A program made the translations under genes and the position numbers. This document shows positions 45,932-54,306 of a DNA stretch of 64,000 nt, one piece after another. Source of the stretch: Psychrilyobacter piezotolerans (GTDB lineage Bacteria; Fusobacteriota; Fusobacteriia; Fusobacteriales; Fusobacteriaceae); assembly GCF_003391055.1 (NCBI RefSeq), contig NZ_QUAJ01000011.1, positions 33,132-97,131 on the forward strand, written 5' to 3'. Numbering within the stretch: position 1 is the first letter of the stretch; each line of letters opens with the position of its first letter. The notes below the pieces were generated by a model. It did not search any database. It saw only the letters and a list, made by a program, of their open reading frames with translations, and was not told the origin of the DNA.

Positions 45932-46684
45932 TTAGTTGCTCTTTTTCTCCAACTCCCTTAACTTAAAATATTTGGCCATAGTATACATCCCACTAAACAA
46001 CGCTATTATCAAACCTTCTACACCATCTAAAAATCCCAACCTAAATATATACATCCTTATAAATTTAAAAAATGGGTTGATTACTATATTAAAAAAACTG
46101 GATTTTTTCCCCCTTTTGAGATATTCCTCTGCCCCCAAGGTAGTATATCTGTCAAATCTGGTTATATAAGCACTCAAAGTCAGATATGTATGGTGGTATA
46201 TCTTCTCTTTTATCCTTCCCTTAACCGATCCTGTTTCAAATTCTTCATGGACTAGGTTATCACTTACCTTTACAAGGCCATTTTTCCACAATCTGGTAGC
46301 ATATTGATTGGACCACCCGCCATATTTCAGTTCCTTTCCAAAACATACCGAACATCTGTTTATCTCATAGACTTCATATTGATTTTTTCCGTCTATTATC
46401 GTTTTAATTCTTTCTTTTAATTCTTCACTTATTACTTCATCTGCATCAATTAGAAGGATCCATTCGCCCTTACATTTTTCTATTACAGAGTTTTTTTGAG
46501 GACCGAATCCCTTCCAATCTTCAGTGTAAACTGTAGCTCCTTTGGATTCAGCTATCTCTACAGTCTTATCCGAACTATTGCTGTCTACAATTATTATCTC
46601 GTCAGCCAGTTCCCTTACAGCTTCTAAAGTTTTTCCCAAAATTCGTTCTTCATTATATGTTATTATTCCTACCGATAACTTCAT
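45932..46684 (-). CDS. Glycosyltransferase family 2, WaaE/KdtX-like
   Basis: The 250-residue GT2 enzyme begins LSVGIITYNEERILGKTLEAV. The nucleotide site is IIIVDSNSSDKTVEIAESKG near 31 and the DXD-like motif ILLIDADEVISEELK near 77. WSNQYATRLWKNGLVKV near 125 is typical of the WaaE/KdtX subgroup that adds beta-glucose to the inner core. A C-terminal hydrophobic stretch (FKFIRMYIFRLGFLDGVEGLIIALFSGMYT) may attach it to the membrane. It is separated from the rest of the cluster by 434 bases of repeats. Confidence 0.85.
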   Translation of the reverse strand: MKLSVGIITYNEERILGKTLEAVRELADEIIIVDSNSSDKTVEIAESKGATVYTEDWKGFGPQKNSVIEKCKGEWILLIDADEVISEELKERIKTIIDGKNQYEVYEINRCSVCFGKELKYGGWSNQYATRLWKNGLVKVSDNLVHEEFETGSVKGRIKEKIYHHTYLTLSAYITRFDRYTTLGAEEYLKRGKKSSFFNIVINPFFKFIRMYIFRLGFLDGVEGLIIALFSGMYTMAKYFKLRELEKKSN

Positions 46685-46753
46685 ATTTATTCACTCCAAT
46701 TTTTTTCATCATTCTTTAGATTATACCATATATATATTCAAATTTATATATAC

Positions 46754-46776
46754 AAAAAAACACCCCGAAGGGTGTT
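46754..46776 (-). terminator. Intrinsic terminator of the tRNA array
   Basis: A 7-bp stem (46759-46765 with 46770-46776) with a TTCG loop on the minus strand is followed by seven T residues. It lies 12 bases beyond the last tRNA gene. Confidence 0.92.
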
Positions 46777-46788
46777 AAAATTTATAGT

Positions 46789-46863
46789 TGGCTGGGCTGG
46801 CAGGATTCGAACCTGCGCATGACGCAGTCAAAGTGCGTTGCCTTACCGCTTGGCGACAGCCCA
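46789..46863 (-). tRNA. tRNA-Gln (TTG)
   Basis: The cloverleaf has acceptor TGGGCTG/CAGCCCA, anticodon loop CTTTGAC (TTG) and an encoded CCA. It is the last gene of the minus-strand tRNA array. Confidence 0.95.
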
Positions 46864-46880
46864 ACAAGTTACTATATATA

Positions 46881-46957
<77 letters not shown>

Positions 46958-46977
46958 TACATATGTTTATAATTTAA

Positions 46978-47054
<77 letters not shown>

Positions 47055-47074
47055 ATAAATTATAAAGTTTTAAA

Positions 47075-47150
47075 TGGTGCTCACAACTGGACTTGAACCA
47101 GTGACCCCCTGCTTGTAAGGCAGGTGCTCTCCCAACTGAGCTATGCGAGC
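47075..47150 (-). tRNA. tRNA-Val (TAC)
   Basis: The anticodon loop CTTACAA lies in a CCTGC/GCAGG stem. The acceptor is GCTCGCA with CCA encoded. Confidence 0.95.
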
Positions 47151-47161
47151 TTATTACAATT

Positions 47162-47236
47162 TGGTACTCCGTAGGGGAGTTGAACCCCTCCCGCTTGAGT
47201 GAAAACCAAGAATCCTAACCGATAGACGAACGGAGC
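47162..47236 (-). tRNA. tRNA-Glu (TTC), copy 2 in transcription order
   Basis: The anticodon loop TTTTCAC gives TTC. The acceptor is GCTCCGT/ACGGAGT and CCA is encoded. The gene body is identical to 47731-47805. Confidence 0.95.
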
Positions 47237-47245
47237 AAATTGTAA

Positions 47246-47322
47246 TGGTGCCTTGAAATGGATTCGAACCATCGACCGCTCGGGTATGAACCGAGTGCTC
47301 TAGCCAACTGAGCTATCAAGGC
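47246..47322 (-). tRNA. tRNA-Met, elongator (CAT)
   Basis: The anticodon loop TTCATAC and the GG...CC stem match the elongator tRNA-Met pattern. The G1-C72 pair excludes the initiator. CCA is encoded. Confidence 0.85.
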
Positions 47323-47328
47323 ATATTT

Positions 47329-47404
47329 TGGTGGAGATAAGCGGGGTCGAACCGCTGACCTCCGCAGTGCAAGTGCGGCGCTCTCCCAACTGAGCTATAT
47401 CCCC
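47329..47404 (-). tRNA. tRNA-Ala (TGC)
   Basis: The anticodon loop CTTGCAC gives TGC, and the acceptor GGGGATA/TATCTCC carries the G3-U70 pair that identifies tRNA-Ala. CCA is encoded. Confidence 0.96.
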
Positions 47405-47408
47405 AAAA

Positions 47409-47485
<77 letters not shown>

Positions 47486-47488
47486 AGA

Positions 47489-47573
47489 TGGTGGTTGGAG
47501 AAGGATTTGAACCTTCGAAGGCTGAGCCGGCAGATTTACAGTCTGCTCCCTTTGACCACTCGGGAATCCAACC
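47489..47573 (-). tRNA. tRNA-Tyr (GTA)
   Basis: This is an 85-base class II tRNA with a long variable arm. The anticodon loop CTGTAAA gives GTA, the acceptor is GGTTGGA/TCCAACC and CCA is encoded. Confidence 0.95.
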
Positions 47574-47601
47574 ACACAATGTGTGTATAAATTGTTTTAA
47601 A

Positions 47602-47689
47602 TGGTGCCTAGGGCGGGACTTGAACCCGCACGTCCACAGAGGACACGGGATTTTAAGTCCCGTGCGTCTACCGATTCCGCCACCCAGGC
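47602..47689 (-). tRNA. tRNA-Leu (TAA), copy 2 in transcription order
   Basis: This is an 88-base class II tRNA. The anticodon loop CTTAAAA gives TAA and CCA is encoded. It is identical to 48262-48349, with similar flanks. Confidence 0.95.
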
Positions 47690-47730
47690 ATAATCATTTA
47701 GAACAATTATTTAATTTTTTTATTTCAGTA

Positions 47731-47805
47731 TGGTACTCCGTAGGGGAGTTGAACCCCTCCCGCTTGAGTGAAAACCAAGAATCCTAACCGATAGACGAAC
47801 GGAGC
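47731..47805 (-). tRNA. tRNA-Glu (TTC), copy 1 in transcription order
   Basis: The gene body is identical to 47162-47236: anticodon loop TTTTCAC and CCA encoded. Confidence 0.95.
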
Positions 47806-47819
47806 ACACTTGAAATAAA

Positions 47820-47896
47820 TGGTGGATCTAGCTGGAGTTGAACCAGCGACCACTCGGTTATGAGCCGAGTGCTCTAACCAACTGAGCTATAGATCC
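47820..47896 (-). tRNA. tRNA with CAT anticodon, probably tRNA-Ile2
   Basis: The anticodon loop CTCATAA in a CTCGG/CCGAG stem, acceptor GGATCTA and GTGGTCGCTGGTTC arm look like the lysidine-modified Ile2 tRNA rather than Met. The modification itself cannot be seen. CCA is encoded. Confidence 0.78.
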
Positions 47897-47901
47897 ATAT
47901 A

Positions 47902-47978
<77 letters not shown>

Positions 47979-47983
47979 ATATA

Positions 47984-48059
47984 TGGTGCGCCACACAGGG
48001 TTTGAACCTGTGACAACTCGATTAAAAGTCGAGTGCTCTACCAGCTGAGCTAGTGGCGC
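47984..48059 (-). tRNA. tRNA-Lys (TTT)
   Basis: The anticodon loop CTTTTAA gives TTT. The acceptor is GCGCCAC/GTGGCGC and CCA is encoded. Confidence 0.96.
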
Positions 48060-48062
48060 TTA

Positions 48063-48138
<76 letters not shown>

Positions 48139-48164
48139 ATACATATATGGTTATTCAATTGTTT

Positions 48165-48241
<77 letters not shown>

Positions 48242-48261
48242 ACATGGATTTGTGTTTTAAA

Positions 48262-48349
48262 TGGTGCCTAGGGCGGGACTTGAACCCGCACGTCCACAGA
48301 GGACACGGGATTTTAAGTCCCGTGCGTCTACCGATTCCGCCACCCAGGC
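48262..48349 (-). tRNA. tRNA-Leu (TAA), copy 1 in transcription order
   Basis: This is the first gene of the array as transcribed. Its body is identical to 47602-47689; the anticodon loop is CTTAAAA with a long variable arm, and CCA is encoded. Confidence 0.95.
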
Positions 48350-48424
48350 ATAATCATTTAAAACGTTTATTCTTTTCGTCTGTGAGTTCGTTGCGTTTTT
48401 CGCTTTCCCTCGCGGACAAGAAGA

Positions 48425-48453
48425 AGTATACCGTGTTTACAAGTTTTCGTCAA
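48425..48453 (-). promoter_or_regulatory. Strong promoter of the tRNA array
   Basis: On the minus strand TTGACG (48448-48453) and TATACT (48425-48430) are separated by exactly 17 bases, about 75 bases before the first tRNA. The end of the nuclease gene (stop at 48437) overlaps these elements. Confidence 0.9.
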
Positions 48454-49168
48454 CACTTTTTTTTATTTTTTGTGAAGTTTTTTTGATTTTTTTTTTACAG
48501 AAGCTCTCAAACCCACATTTTAAACAGGTTTCATCGTTTTTTGATGCAAAAAAATTTTTATTTTTTTTTATTTCACCTATTTTTTTTTTAAATATTTTTT
48601 TATTTTTTTCATGTTTTTTTTCATTATATTCTATAAAAATTTTGTTTTTAGGGTAATTTAATTGAAAATATTCCATACTGATATCTTCTATTTTCATCTT
48701 TGGAAAAATTTTTTTCAAATTTTCTCCTAAAAGAAACATATAAACTTTTGTCTGAATATTCTCCTCCACAACTCCTACGTTATATGGATTTTTATTTGTT
48801 TTAAAATCCACGATCTTTATTTTGTTGTCTTCTATAATAAGTAAATCGTATTTTGCCATAAGCTTAATTTCATCTTTATCCTGCCTTATCTCAAATTCAC
48901 TCCTGCAATCTATATCTTCGGGATATTTTTCTTCCAATACAGCCATCCACTCCAAAAGCTGTTCATCTTCTATATAGAAGAAATCTTTCATCCCATTAAA
49001 ATACCTTTCAGCCAGGATATGAAAATTCGTCCCCCTCTCCACACTCTTCTTCAATTCAGGATCTATTCCCTTTCCCGATATACCGTCTATATAGATATAT
49101 TCAAACATCTTTGGACATCGTTCAAATATACCCAATGAATTTTGACTGTAATAAAAATTTTCTTTCAT
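48437..49168 (-). CDS. PD-(D/E)XK nuclease with RecB/Cas4-like Cys cluster
   Basis: The roughly 243-residue RecB-family nuclease has the catalytic core DLLIIEDNKIKIVDFKTNK near 128-146 (D...D-x-K) and QTKVYMFLL as the QxxxY motif. One Cys near residue 18 (ERCPKMF) plus a C-terminal CLKCGFESFC trio match the iron-sulfur staple of AddB, Cas4 and Dna2-type nucleases. The frame opens at a TTG (49177) that touches the ribosome site, so I chose ATG 49168. It follows a UvrD-like helicase on the same strand, suggesting a helicase-nuclease pair in DNA repair. No cas genes are nearby. Confidence 0.82.
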   Translation of the reverse strand: MKENFYYSQNSLGIFERCPKMFEYIYIDGISGKGIDPELKKSVERGTNFHILAERYFNGMKDFFYIEDEQLLEWMAVLEEKYPEDIDCRSEFEIRQDKDEIKLMAKYDLLIIEDNKIKIVDFKTNKNPYNVGVVEENIQTKVYMFLLGENLKKIFPKMKIEDISMEYFQLNYPKNKIFIEYNEKKHEKNKKIFKKKIGEIKKNKNFFASKNDETCLKCGFESFCKKKIKKTSQKIKKSVDENL

Positions 49169-49206
49169 ATGTTTCAACTCCCTTCTTTTCCAAAATTCCC
49201 TTGCGC

Positions 49207-49232
49207 TAGGGGTAATTCATGAATTACCCCTA
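49207..49232. repeat. Perfect 26-base palindrome in the helicase-nuclease gap
   Basis: The sequence is its own reverse complement over 26 bases, built as TAGGGGTAATTC followed by AT and GAATTACCCCTA. It ends four bases before the helicase stop at 49236. A degenerate copy is at 34476-34498. Confidence 0.85.
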
Positions 49233-49235
49233 ACT

Positions 49236-51371
49236 TCAAGAATTGACCCTGCTCTTTACAAACTTTTCTATCTCCCCTAAATAATATACTCCATTTTCTG
49301 CATTCCCGCTGATCATGAGATATTCCCTGGCTCTGGTTATCCCCACATAGAGCAGCCTTGTATTTTCTGCTATCTTCTCCAGTTTATTGTTTACTACCCC
49401 GATCTCTGTATTTCTATCCACAAACTCCCTCACGAACTCTTTTTCTGTAAAAATTTGAGGATATTCATATTCTTTCTTCAGATAATAACATTGACCATAG
49501 TTAGTTTCGTTCAGGTGTACAGGAAAAGTTCTATTGTCCACTCCTGCCAAATAAACAAAATCCCATTCCATCCCCTTACTCCTGTGGTAGCTGGACAGGG
49601 TCACCTTAAATTTTTCCTTATTTTCTAAAACCCCTTCCTCTTCCACGGCCTTGGCCATATAACTGAATTCACTATTCTTTGCTTTCTTTAAATTAGAAGC
49701 CAGATCCAGTAAACTCCATTTAGGGTTATATTTCAATATTTTTTTCAGGTCATAGGATATTTTTTCTATCAACAGCCTTTTTTCATCATGAATTTCAAAT
49801 ATTTCTCCTATAAAGACTATCACCTTTTCCAGGGAACTCTGGTTTAAGTCCAATACAGCCCGGATTTTTTTTAAAATAGCTTTATATTTTTTCAATGAAA
49901 ATTTATCCAATCTTGGATTTCCCTCTCCATAAAGAACATCTTCTAAAAGATTGGATCTTATAAATTTTGAGATTATTTCCCTGACCTCCCTTTCGTCATC
50001 CACAAAAAAATTATCTTCCAGGAGTTTAACCAGTCTTTTATTTTCAAAGGGCCGGGCCAGATATTCTAAAAAATCTCCTAAAAAATTCATGAGTTCCAGC
50101 AGACTCTCAGGAATATCGCTGAGGATCTGAAAATCTATCTTTTTTCTCCTAAATATCCTGGCTATCTCATCGATCCTATAATTAGTAGGTAGGAGAATTC
50201 CTACACTTTTCTCGGGATATTTTTTAATAAATCCTTCTATCCCTCTTATCAGCCTGTCTTTTTCCTCTTCCCAGCCCAAAACTTTTATAGTTTTCACCCC
50301 ATATCCATCTATCTTTGGATTAGAAGGTATCTCACCCTCCAATACAGGTTTTATAAACTGTGGCTGCAGAGCTGTCCTAACCTTTTCAAGGGGATGTCTC
50401 ATGGTTACAATTTCTACCAGATAATTAGCTACCTCTATTATGCCCCTTGTACTTCTGCCGGCAGTAAACATCTCCACCTTTGGATTAGATCTTATAAATT
50501 TTTTAAAGATCTCTGGGGAACTGGAAGTAAATGTCCCCAATATACTCTGGTTAGGATCTCCTACTTTGACCAGATTTCCGTTAAATATCAGATTTATTAT
50601 CTTATTTTGGAGGGTGTTGCTGTCCTGAGCTTCATCTTCGAATATATATCTATATTTCAATTTAAGTTCTTCCGTCAGGACAGGGGTTTGTTTCAATAAT
50701 TTATATGTATAAAATAAGATATCATCATAATCCAAGAGTCCGTCTTTTTTACACTCCAGGTCGTATCTGTAAAACAGCTCTCCCACGACCCTCAACAAGC
50801 TGTCTTTTCTATATTTTTTACTGCGGCTATACAGTCTTTTAGCAGTCATCCCTTTATTTTTCATCACACCGATCATCTTCAAGGTTAAGTTGACCAGTTC
50901 CTTGTCCCACCTGACCTGTATCCCAGTCCCACCATATTTGGCATCTAAAAATGAATCCAAATCTCCAGGTTTTTCCCTCCTATAATTCATCACAACCAGA
51001 CTCATCAAATAATATTTATTGGCATCTGTCATAGTCTGGAACCCCTCTGTAATGCCCACACTATCCCCATGCTCCCTCAGAAGATCCGATCCTAGCTTAT
51101 GGATGGTTTTTATTTGAAACTTCCTGTACAGTTCATATTCGTCTCTTTTTTGCAGCAATTCCATTATTCTATGTTTAAAATTATTTACAGATGAATTCAT
51201 ATAGGTCAGGATCAAAATTTCCTCTTCCCCTTCCAATTCTTTTACTAATTTAGCAGCTAACCTGCTGAGGATAAAAGTCTTCCCCCCTCCGGGAACTGCC
51301 GGGATAGCCATTTTCCCTCCAGTGTAGTTCATTATCAGCTCCTGTTCCCGTCTATATCTAATCTCTTCCAT
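49236..51371 (-). CDS. UvrD/Rep-family DNA helicase
   Basis: The 711-residue superfamily 1A helicase has Walker A AVPGGGKTFILSRLA near 26, motif Ia ILTYMNSSVNNFKHR, motif II IFEDEAQDSNTLQ near 245, motif III VGDPNQSILGTF, motif V TLSSYHRSKGMEWDFVYLAG near 595 and motif VI RLLYVGITRARE near 683. Family helicases unwind DNA 3'-5' in repair or restart. It has no nuclease domain of its own, but the next gene is a RecB-like nuclease, so the pair may imitate AddA/AddB in a split form. Confidence 0.92.
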   Translation of the reverse strand: MEEIRYRREQELIMNYTGGKMAIPAVPGGGKTFILSRLAAKLVKELEGEEEILILTYMNSSVNNFKHRIMELLQKRDEYELYRKFQIKTIHKLGSDLLREHGDSVGITEGFQTMTDANKYYLMSLVVMNYRREKPGDLDSFLDAKYGGTGIQVRWDKELVNLTLKMIGVMKNKGMTAKRLYSRSKKYRKDSLLRVVGELFYRYDLECKKDGLLDYDDILFYTYKLLKQTPVLTEELKLKYRYIFEDEAQDSNTLQNKIINLIFNGNLVKVGDPNQSILGTFTSSSPEIFKKFIRSNPKVEMFTAGRSTRGIIEVANYLVEIVTMRHPLEKVRTALQPQFIKPVLEGEIPSNPKIDGYGVKTIKVLGWEEEKDRLIRGIEGFIKKYPEKSVGILLPTNYRIDEIARIFRRKKIDFQILSDIPESLLELMNFLGDFLEYLARPFENKRLVKLLEDNFFVDDEREVREIISKFIRSNLLEDVLYGEGNPRLDKFSLKKYKAILKKIRAVLDLNQSSLEKVIVFIGEIFEIHDEKRLLIEKISYDLKKILKYNPKWSLLDLASNLKKAKNSEFSYMAKAVEEEGVLENKEKFKVTLSSYHRSKGMEWDFVYLAGVDNRTFPVHLNETNYGQCYYLKKEYEYPQIFTEKEFVREFVDRNTEIGVVNNKLEKIAENTRLLYVGITRAREYLMISGNAENGVYYLGEIEKFVKSRVNS

Positions 51372-51577
51372 AAACTCCTCCTGCCTGCTTTCTTTTTTTT
51401 ATTATATATTTTTTTTATTCCAACTCCTAATTTTTAATTTCCACCTTCCAAAAACGACTCCCTTTTAACCATCAAAAAGTTAAATTTTACGCTTGAATTT
51501 TAATCGTCAATATTATATACTGTCTTTGAAAATAAAGAGAAAAAAATCACAAATCAAATTAATGGGAGAGAAATAAT

Positions 51578-51736
51578 ATGAGATATAGAGTTGTTTTAGA
51601 GGAAATGAATAAGAAAAAGAATAAAGTTGAAGTGAAAACCGTAACTTGCCATGTAGGAGTAAAGGGTAATATTGAGGAATACGCTAACTATTATTCGTAT
51701 GACAATAAGTCAACAATTGTAAGTATCTATAAGTAG
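51578..51736 (+). CDS. Unrecognised 52-residue small protein
   Basis: The frame runs ATG-TAG with a GGGAG ribosome site nine bases before the ATG. The product is Lys/Glu-rich at first (EEMNKKKNKVEVKT), then CHVGVKGNIEEYANYYSYDNK. The C-terminus is beta-like with several Tyr. It has no signal peptide or membrane span. An intrinsic terminator follows eight bases after the stop, which supports expression as a single small gene. I know no family for it. Confidence 0.6.
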   Translation: MRYRVVLEEMNKKKNKVEVKTVTCHVGVKGNIEEYANYYSYDNKSTIVSIYK

Positions 51737-51744
51737 ATTATTAT

Positions 51745-51767
51745 AAGGGGCTCTGCCTCTTTTTTTA
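51745..51767 (+). terminator. Terminator after the small-protein gene
   Basis: A 7-bp stem (51745-51751 with 51755-51761, one G-U pair) and a three-base loop are followed by a T run. Confidence 0.75.
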
Positions 51768-51840
51768 TTATTTGGGAAATTATACCGCAAGAGGCATCAA
51801 AATATTCGAAATGGGATACTTTGGTTGTGACTAATTGGAC

Positions 51841-51863
51841 GCAGCATAACGTTGCTTTTTTTT
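51841..51863 (+). terminator. Second terminator-like hairpin before the amino-acid ABC operon
   Basis: A 5-bp stem (51841-51845 with 51851-51855, one G-U pair) is followed by eight T residues. It could end a short transcript from 51768-51840 or back up the previous terminator. Confidence 0.5.
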
Positions 51864-51959
51864 ATTTTAAAAAGGAAATTTAAATTTTTGTTTAATAAAG
51901 TTATGGTATATACTTAGAGTATTGTTTATATTTTAACTCGGAAATTCAAGGAGGAATTT

Positions 51960-52733
51960 ATGAAAAAAATTATATTTTTATTTTTAATTATCTTTAGTGT
52001 TATAACCTTTGGAAAGAAGCCGCTAGTGGTTGGAATGGAACTGGCTTATCCCCCATTTGAAACTACCGATAAATATGGCAATCCAAGTGGTTTTAGTGTA
52101 GATATGGCTACAGATTTAGGCAAGTATCTGGGTAGAGAAGTTGTCATAGAGAATATGGGATATGGAGGTCTTATCCCCGCATTAAAAACTAAAAAAATCG
52201 ATATTATCTTATCATCTATGAGTATCACAGAGAGAAGAAAGAGATCTATCAACTTTTCCACCCCCTATGCAAAATCAAATCTTGCAATTTTAGCCAACCA
52301 AAAGAGCGGGATAAAGGATCCCATGGATCTGAATAAAGAAGGCAGGAAAATAGCCGTAAAGAAAGGAACTACCGGCCATGTAGTAGCTATGAAGGTTTTC
52401 CCAAAGGCTGATATTTTAGTCTTTGATAAAGAAAGTGCCTGCATCCTGGAAGTTACCCAGGGAAAGGTGGATGGTTTTATATATGACCCACTGACAATTT
52501 TAAAAAATTGGAAGAAAAACAAAAATACTACTGAACCTATCTTAAAACCCTTTGAGGAAACTCCTCAATATTGGGCCATTGCATACAACAAAAATAACAA
52601 TGAATTAGGGAAACAAATAAATAAGTTTATAGAGAGTTATAAGAAAAATGGAAGTTTAGATAGATTAGCTGACAAATATCTTGCTGAACCTAAAGAGGAA
52701 TTTGAAAAAAGAAATATCCCTTTTTTCTTTTAA
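51960..52733 (+). CDS. Amino-acid ABC transporter substrate-binding protein
   Basis: This 257-residue periplasmic binding protein (SBP_bac_3 family) has an N-terminal signal (KKIIFLFLIIFSVITFG) and no lipobox. Family motifs are LVVGMELAYPPFETTDKYGNPSGFSVDMA near 22-52, LIPALKTKKIDIILSSMSITERR near 72 and FSTPYAKSNLAILA near 98. It would bind a polar amino acid and pass it to the permease encoded four bases downstream. The exact ligand cannot be told. It begins a three-gene operon with GGAGG in front of the ATG. Confidence 0.92.
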   Translation: MKKIIFLFLIIFSVITFGKKPLVVGMELAYPPFETTDKYGNPSGFSVDMATDLGKYLGREVVIENMGYGGLIPALKTKKIDIILSSMSITERRKRSINFSTPYAKSNLAILANQKSGIKDPMDLNKEGRKIAVKKGTTGHVVAMKVFPKADILVFDKESACILEVTQGKVDGFIYDPLTILKNWKKNKNTTEPILKPFEETPQYWAIAYNKNNNELGKQINKFIESYKKNGSLDRLADKYLAEPKEEFEKRNIPFFF

Positions 52734-52736
52734 AAT

Positions 52737-53528
52737 ATGAAAATTAAGGATTTATTCTATGCCAAAGATGAGAAATTCAACATAACTTTGTCAGCAAAAA
52801 TAGTTAATATTACACTCCTCTTAATCATAGGAATTATATTTTGGAACTATGCTTTCAGCAGATTAAATTACGAATCCCAGGGATTTTCTGTCTTTTTAGA
52901 GTTCAAATATAAATTTATCTTTGGTTTTTTTATAACCATTATGATCTCTATATTTTCTTTGATTTGCAGTCTGATCATCGGCAGCCTTTTAGCTATGGGT
53001 CAAAAAAGCAGATTTCTGCCCCTTCATTATTTTACCAAGATTTTTATTGAGATAATAAGAGGGACCCCTCTTATTGTCCAAGTTTATCTTTTTTTCTATG
53101 TGGTTGGAACAGCCTTAGATATAAATAACCGGTACCTTATGGGGGTCCTTATTATGGCTACCTTTTCTGGTGCATACGTTGCAGAGATTATCAGAGGCGG
53201 GATCGACAGCATCGACAAAACACAGATTGAATCAGCCAAAGCTTTGGGCTTTACCAATTTTCAAAAATATAGATATATCATCCTGCCACAGGTTATAAAG
53301 AGGGTTATGCCTCCCCTTGCAGGACAGTTTGCATCCCTTATCAAGGATTCATCCCTTCTATCTATAATTGCAGTAAATGAATTCACAAAAAATGTCCAAG
53401 AGGTGGATTCCATCACATTTACTCCCATTGAAAATTATGCCGTCTTAGCTGTGGGATATATCTTGTTGACTTATCCTATCTCCCACCTGTCAAAAAAATT
53501 AGAAAAGAGGTTTTCATATGGAGATTAA
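52737..53528 (+). CDS. Amino-acid ABC transporter permease
   Basis: The 263-residue HisM/GlnP-type permease has five or six spans. The EAA loop ESAKALGFTNFQKYRYIILPQVIKRVMPPLAGQF (about 163-196) and IEIIRGTPLIVQVYLFFYV near 103 identify the polar amino-acid family. It overlaps the ATPase gene by 11 bp. One permease gene only is present, so the membrane part is probably a homodimer. Confidence 0.92.
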   Translation: MKIKDLFYAKDEKFNITLSAKIVNITLLLIIGIIFWNYAFSRLNYESQGFSVFLEFKYKFIFGFFITIMISIFSLICSLIIGSLLAMGQKSRFLPLHYFTKIFIEIIRGTPLIVQVYLFFYVVGTALDINNRYLMGVLIMATFSGAYVAEIIRGGIDSIDKTQIESAKALGFTNFQKYRYIILPQVIKRVMPPLAGQFASLIKDSSLLSIIAVNEFTKNVQEVDSITFTPIENYAVLAVGYILLTYPISHLSKKLEKRFSYGD

Positions 53529-54249
53529 TATATCAAATTTAAAAAAAATATACGGTGATCAGGTTGTTCTAAATAATTTGGAATTAGATATAAAAGGTGT
53601 CCATTCCTTAGTCATCATAGGTCCTTCCGGGGGTGGAAAATCCACCCTCCTGCGGATCTTAGCAGGCTTAGAAATTCCCGAAGAAGGAAATATCACCATA
53701 AACAACAGACCCCTGTCATTTAAGGAAGCAGATCTTTGCAACTACAGGAAAACTATCGGAATGGTATTCCAGGCATTTAATCTTTTCCCCCACCTGTCAG
53801 CCATGAACAACATCACCCTGCCACTGGAAAAAGTACATAAAATAAAGAAGGATGAAGCTAACCTTCGTGCCAGAACTCTATTGGACAGATTTCAATTGGG
53901 AGAACATGGTCATAAATATCCTTCCCAGCTATCAGGGGGACAGCAACAACGGGTAGCTATAGCACGTGCTGTTGCTCTTGATTCTCAATTTTTGCTTTTA
54001 GATGAGCCTACTTCAGCATTGGACCCGGCTCTGACCTCTGAGGTCTTAGACAGCATTTTAGAATTGAAAAAAGAGAAAAAAGATTTGATCTTAGTCACCC
54101 ATGAGATGGGGTTTGCCAGAAATGTAGCTGACTATATTCTCTTTATCGACCAAGGGAAAGTTTTAGAAGCAGGAGAGGCTGGCCCACTCTTTAGCAATCC
54201 TCAGACACCGGAATTAAAAGAATTTTTAGGAAAAACATTGAAATATTAA
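53518..54249 (+). CDS. Amino-acid ABC transporter ATP-binding protein
   Basis: The 243-residue GlnQ/HisP-type ATPase has Walker A GPSGGGKSTLLRILAG near 35, the Q-loop VFQAFNLFPHL near 83, signature LSGGQQQRVAIARAVA near 139 and Walker B FLLLDEPTSALD near 159. It drives import together with the two preceding gene products. It ends just before a 22-bp terminator stem. Confidence 0.94.
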   Translation: MEINISNLKKIYGDQVVLNNLELDIKGVHSLVIIGPSGGGKSTLLRILAGLEIPEEGNITINNRPLSFKEADLCNYRKTIGMVFQAFNLFPHLSAMNNITLPLEKVHKIKKDEANLRARTLLDRFQLGEHGHKYPSQLSGGQQQRVAIARAVALDSQFLLLDEPTSALDPALTSEVLDSILELKKEKKDLILVTHEMGFARNVADYILFIDQGKVLEAGEAGPLFSNPQTPELKEFLGKTLKY

Positions 54250-54295
54250 AAAAAAGGATACTTTTTCATTGAGAATGAAAAAGTATCCTTTTTTT
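54249..54295. terminator. Bidirectional terminator between convergent genes
   Basis: A 22-bp perfect stem (54249-54270 with 54274-54295) with three-base loop and A/T runs separates the plus-strand ABC operon from the minus-strand GIY-YIG gene. Confidence 0.93.
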
Positions 54296-54306
54296 ATTCC
54301 AATCCC

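Noticed and set aside
48437..49168. Cas4 of a CRISPR system
   Set aside because: No cas1, cas2 or repeat-spacer array anywhere in the window; neighbouring helicase suggests a repair pair.
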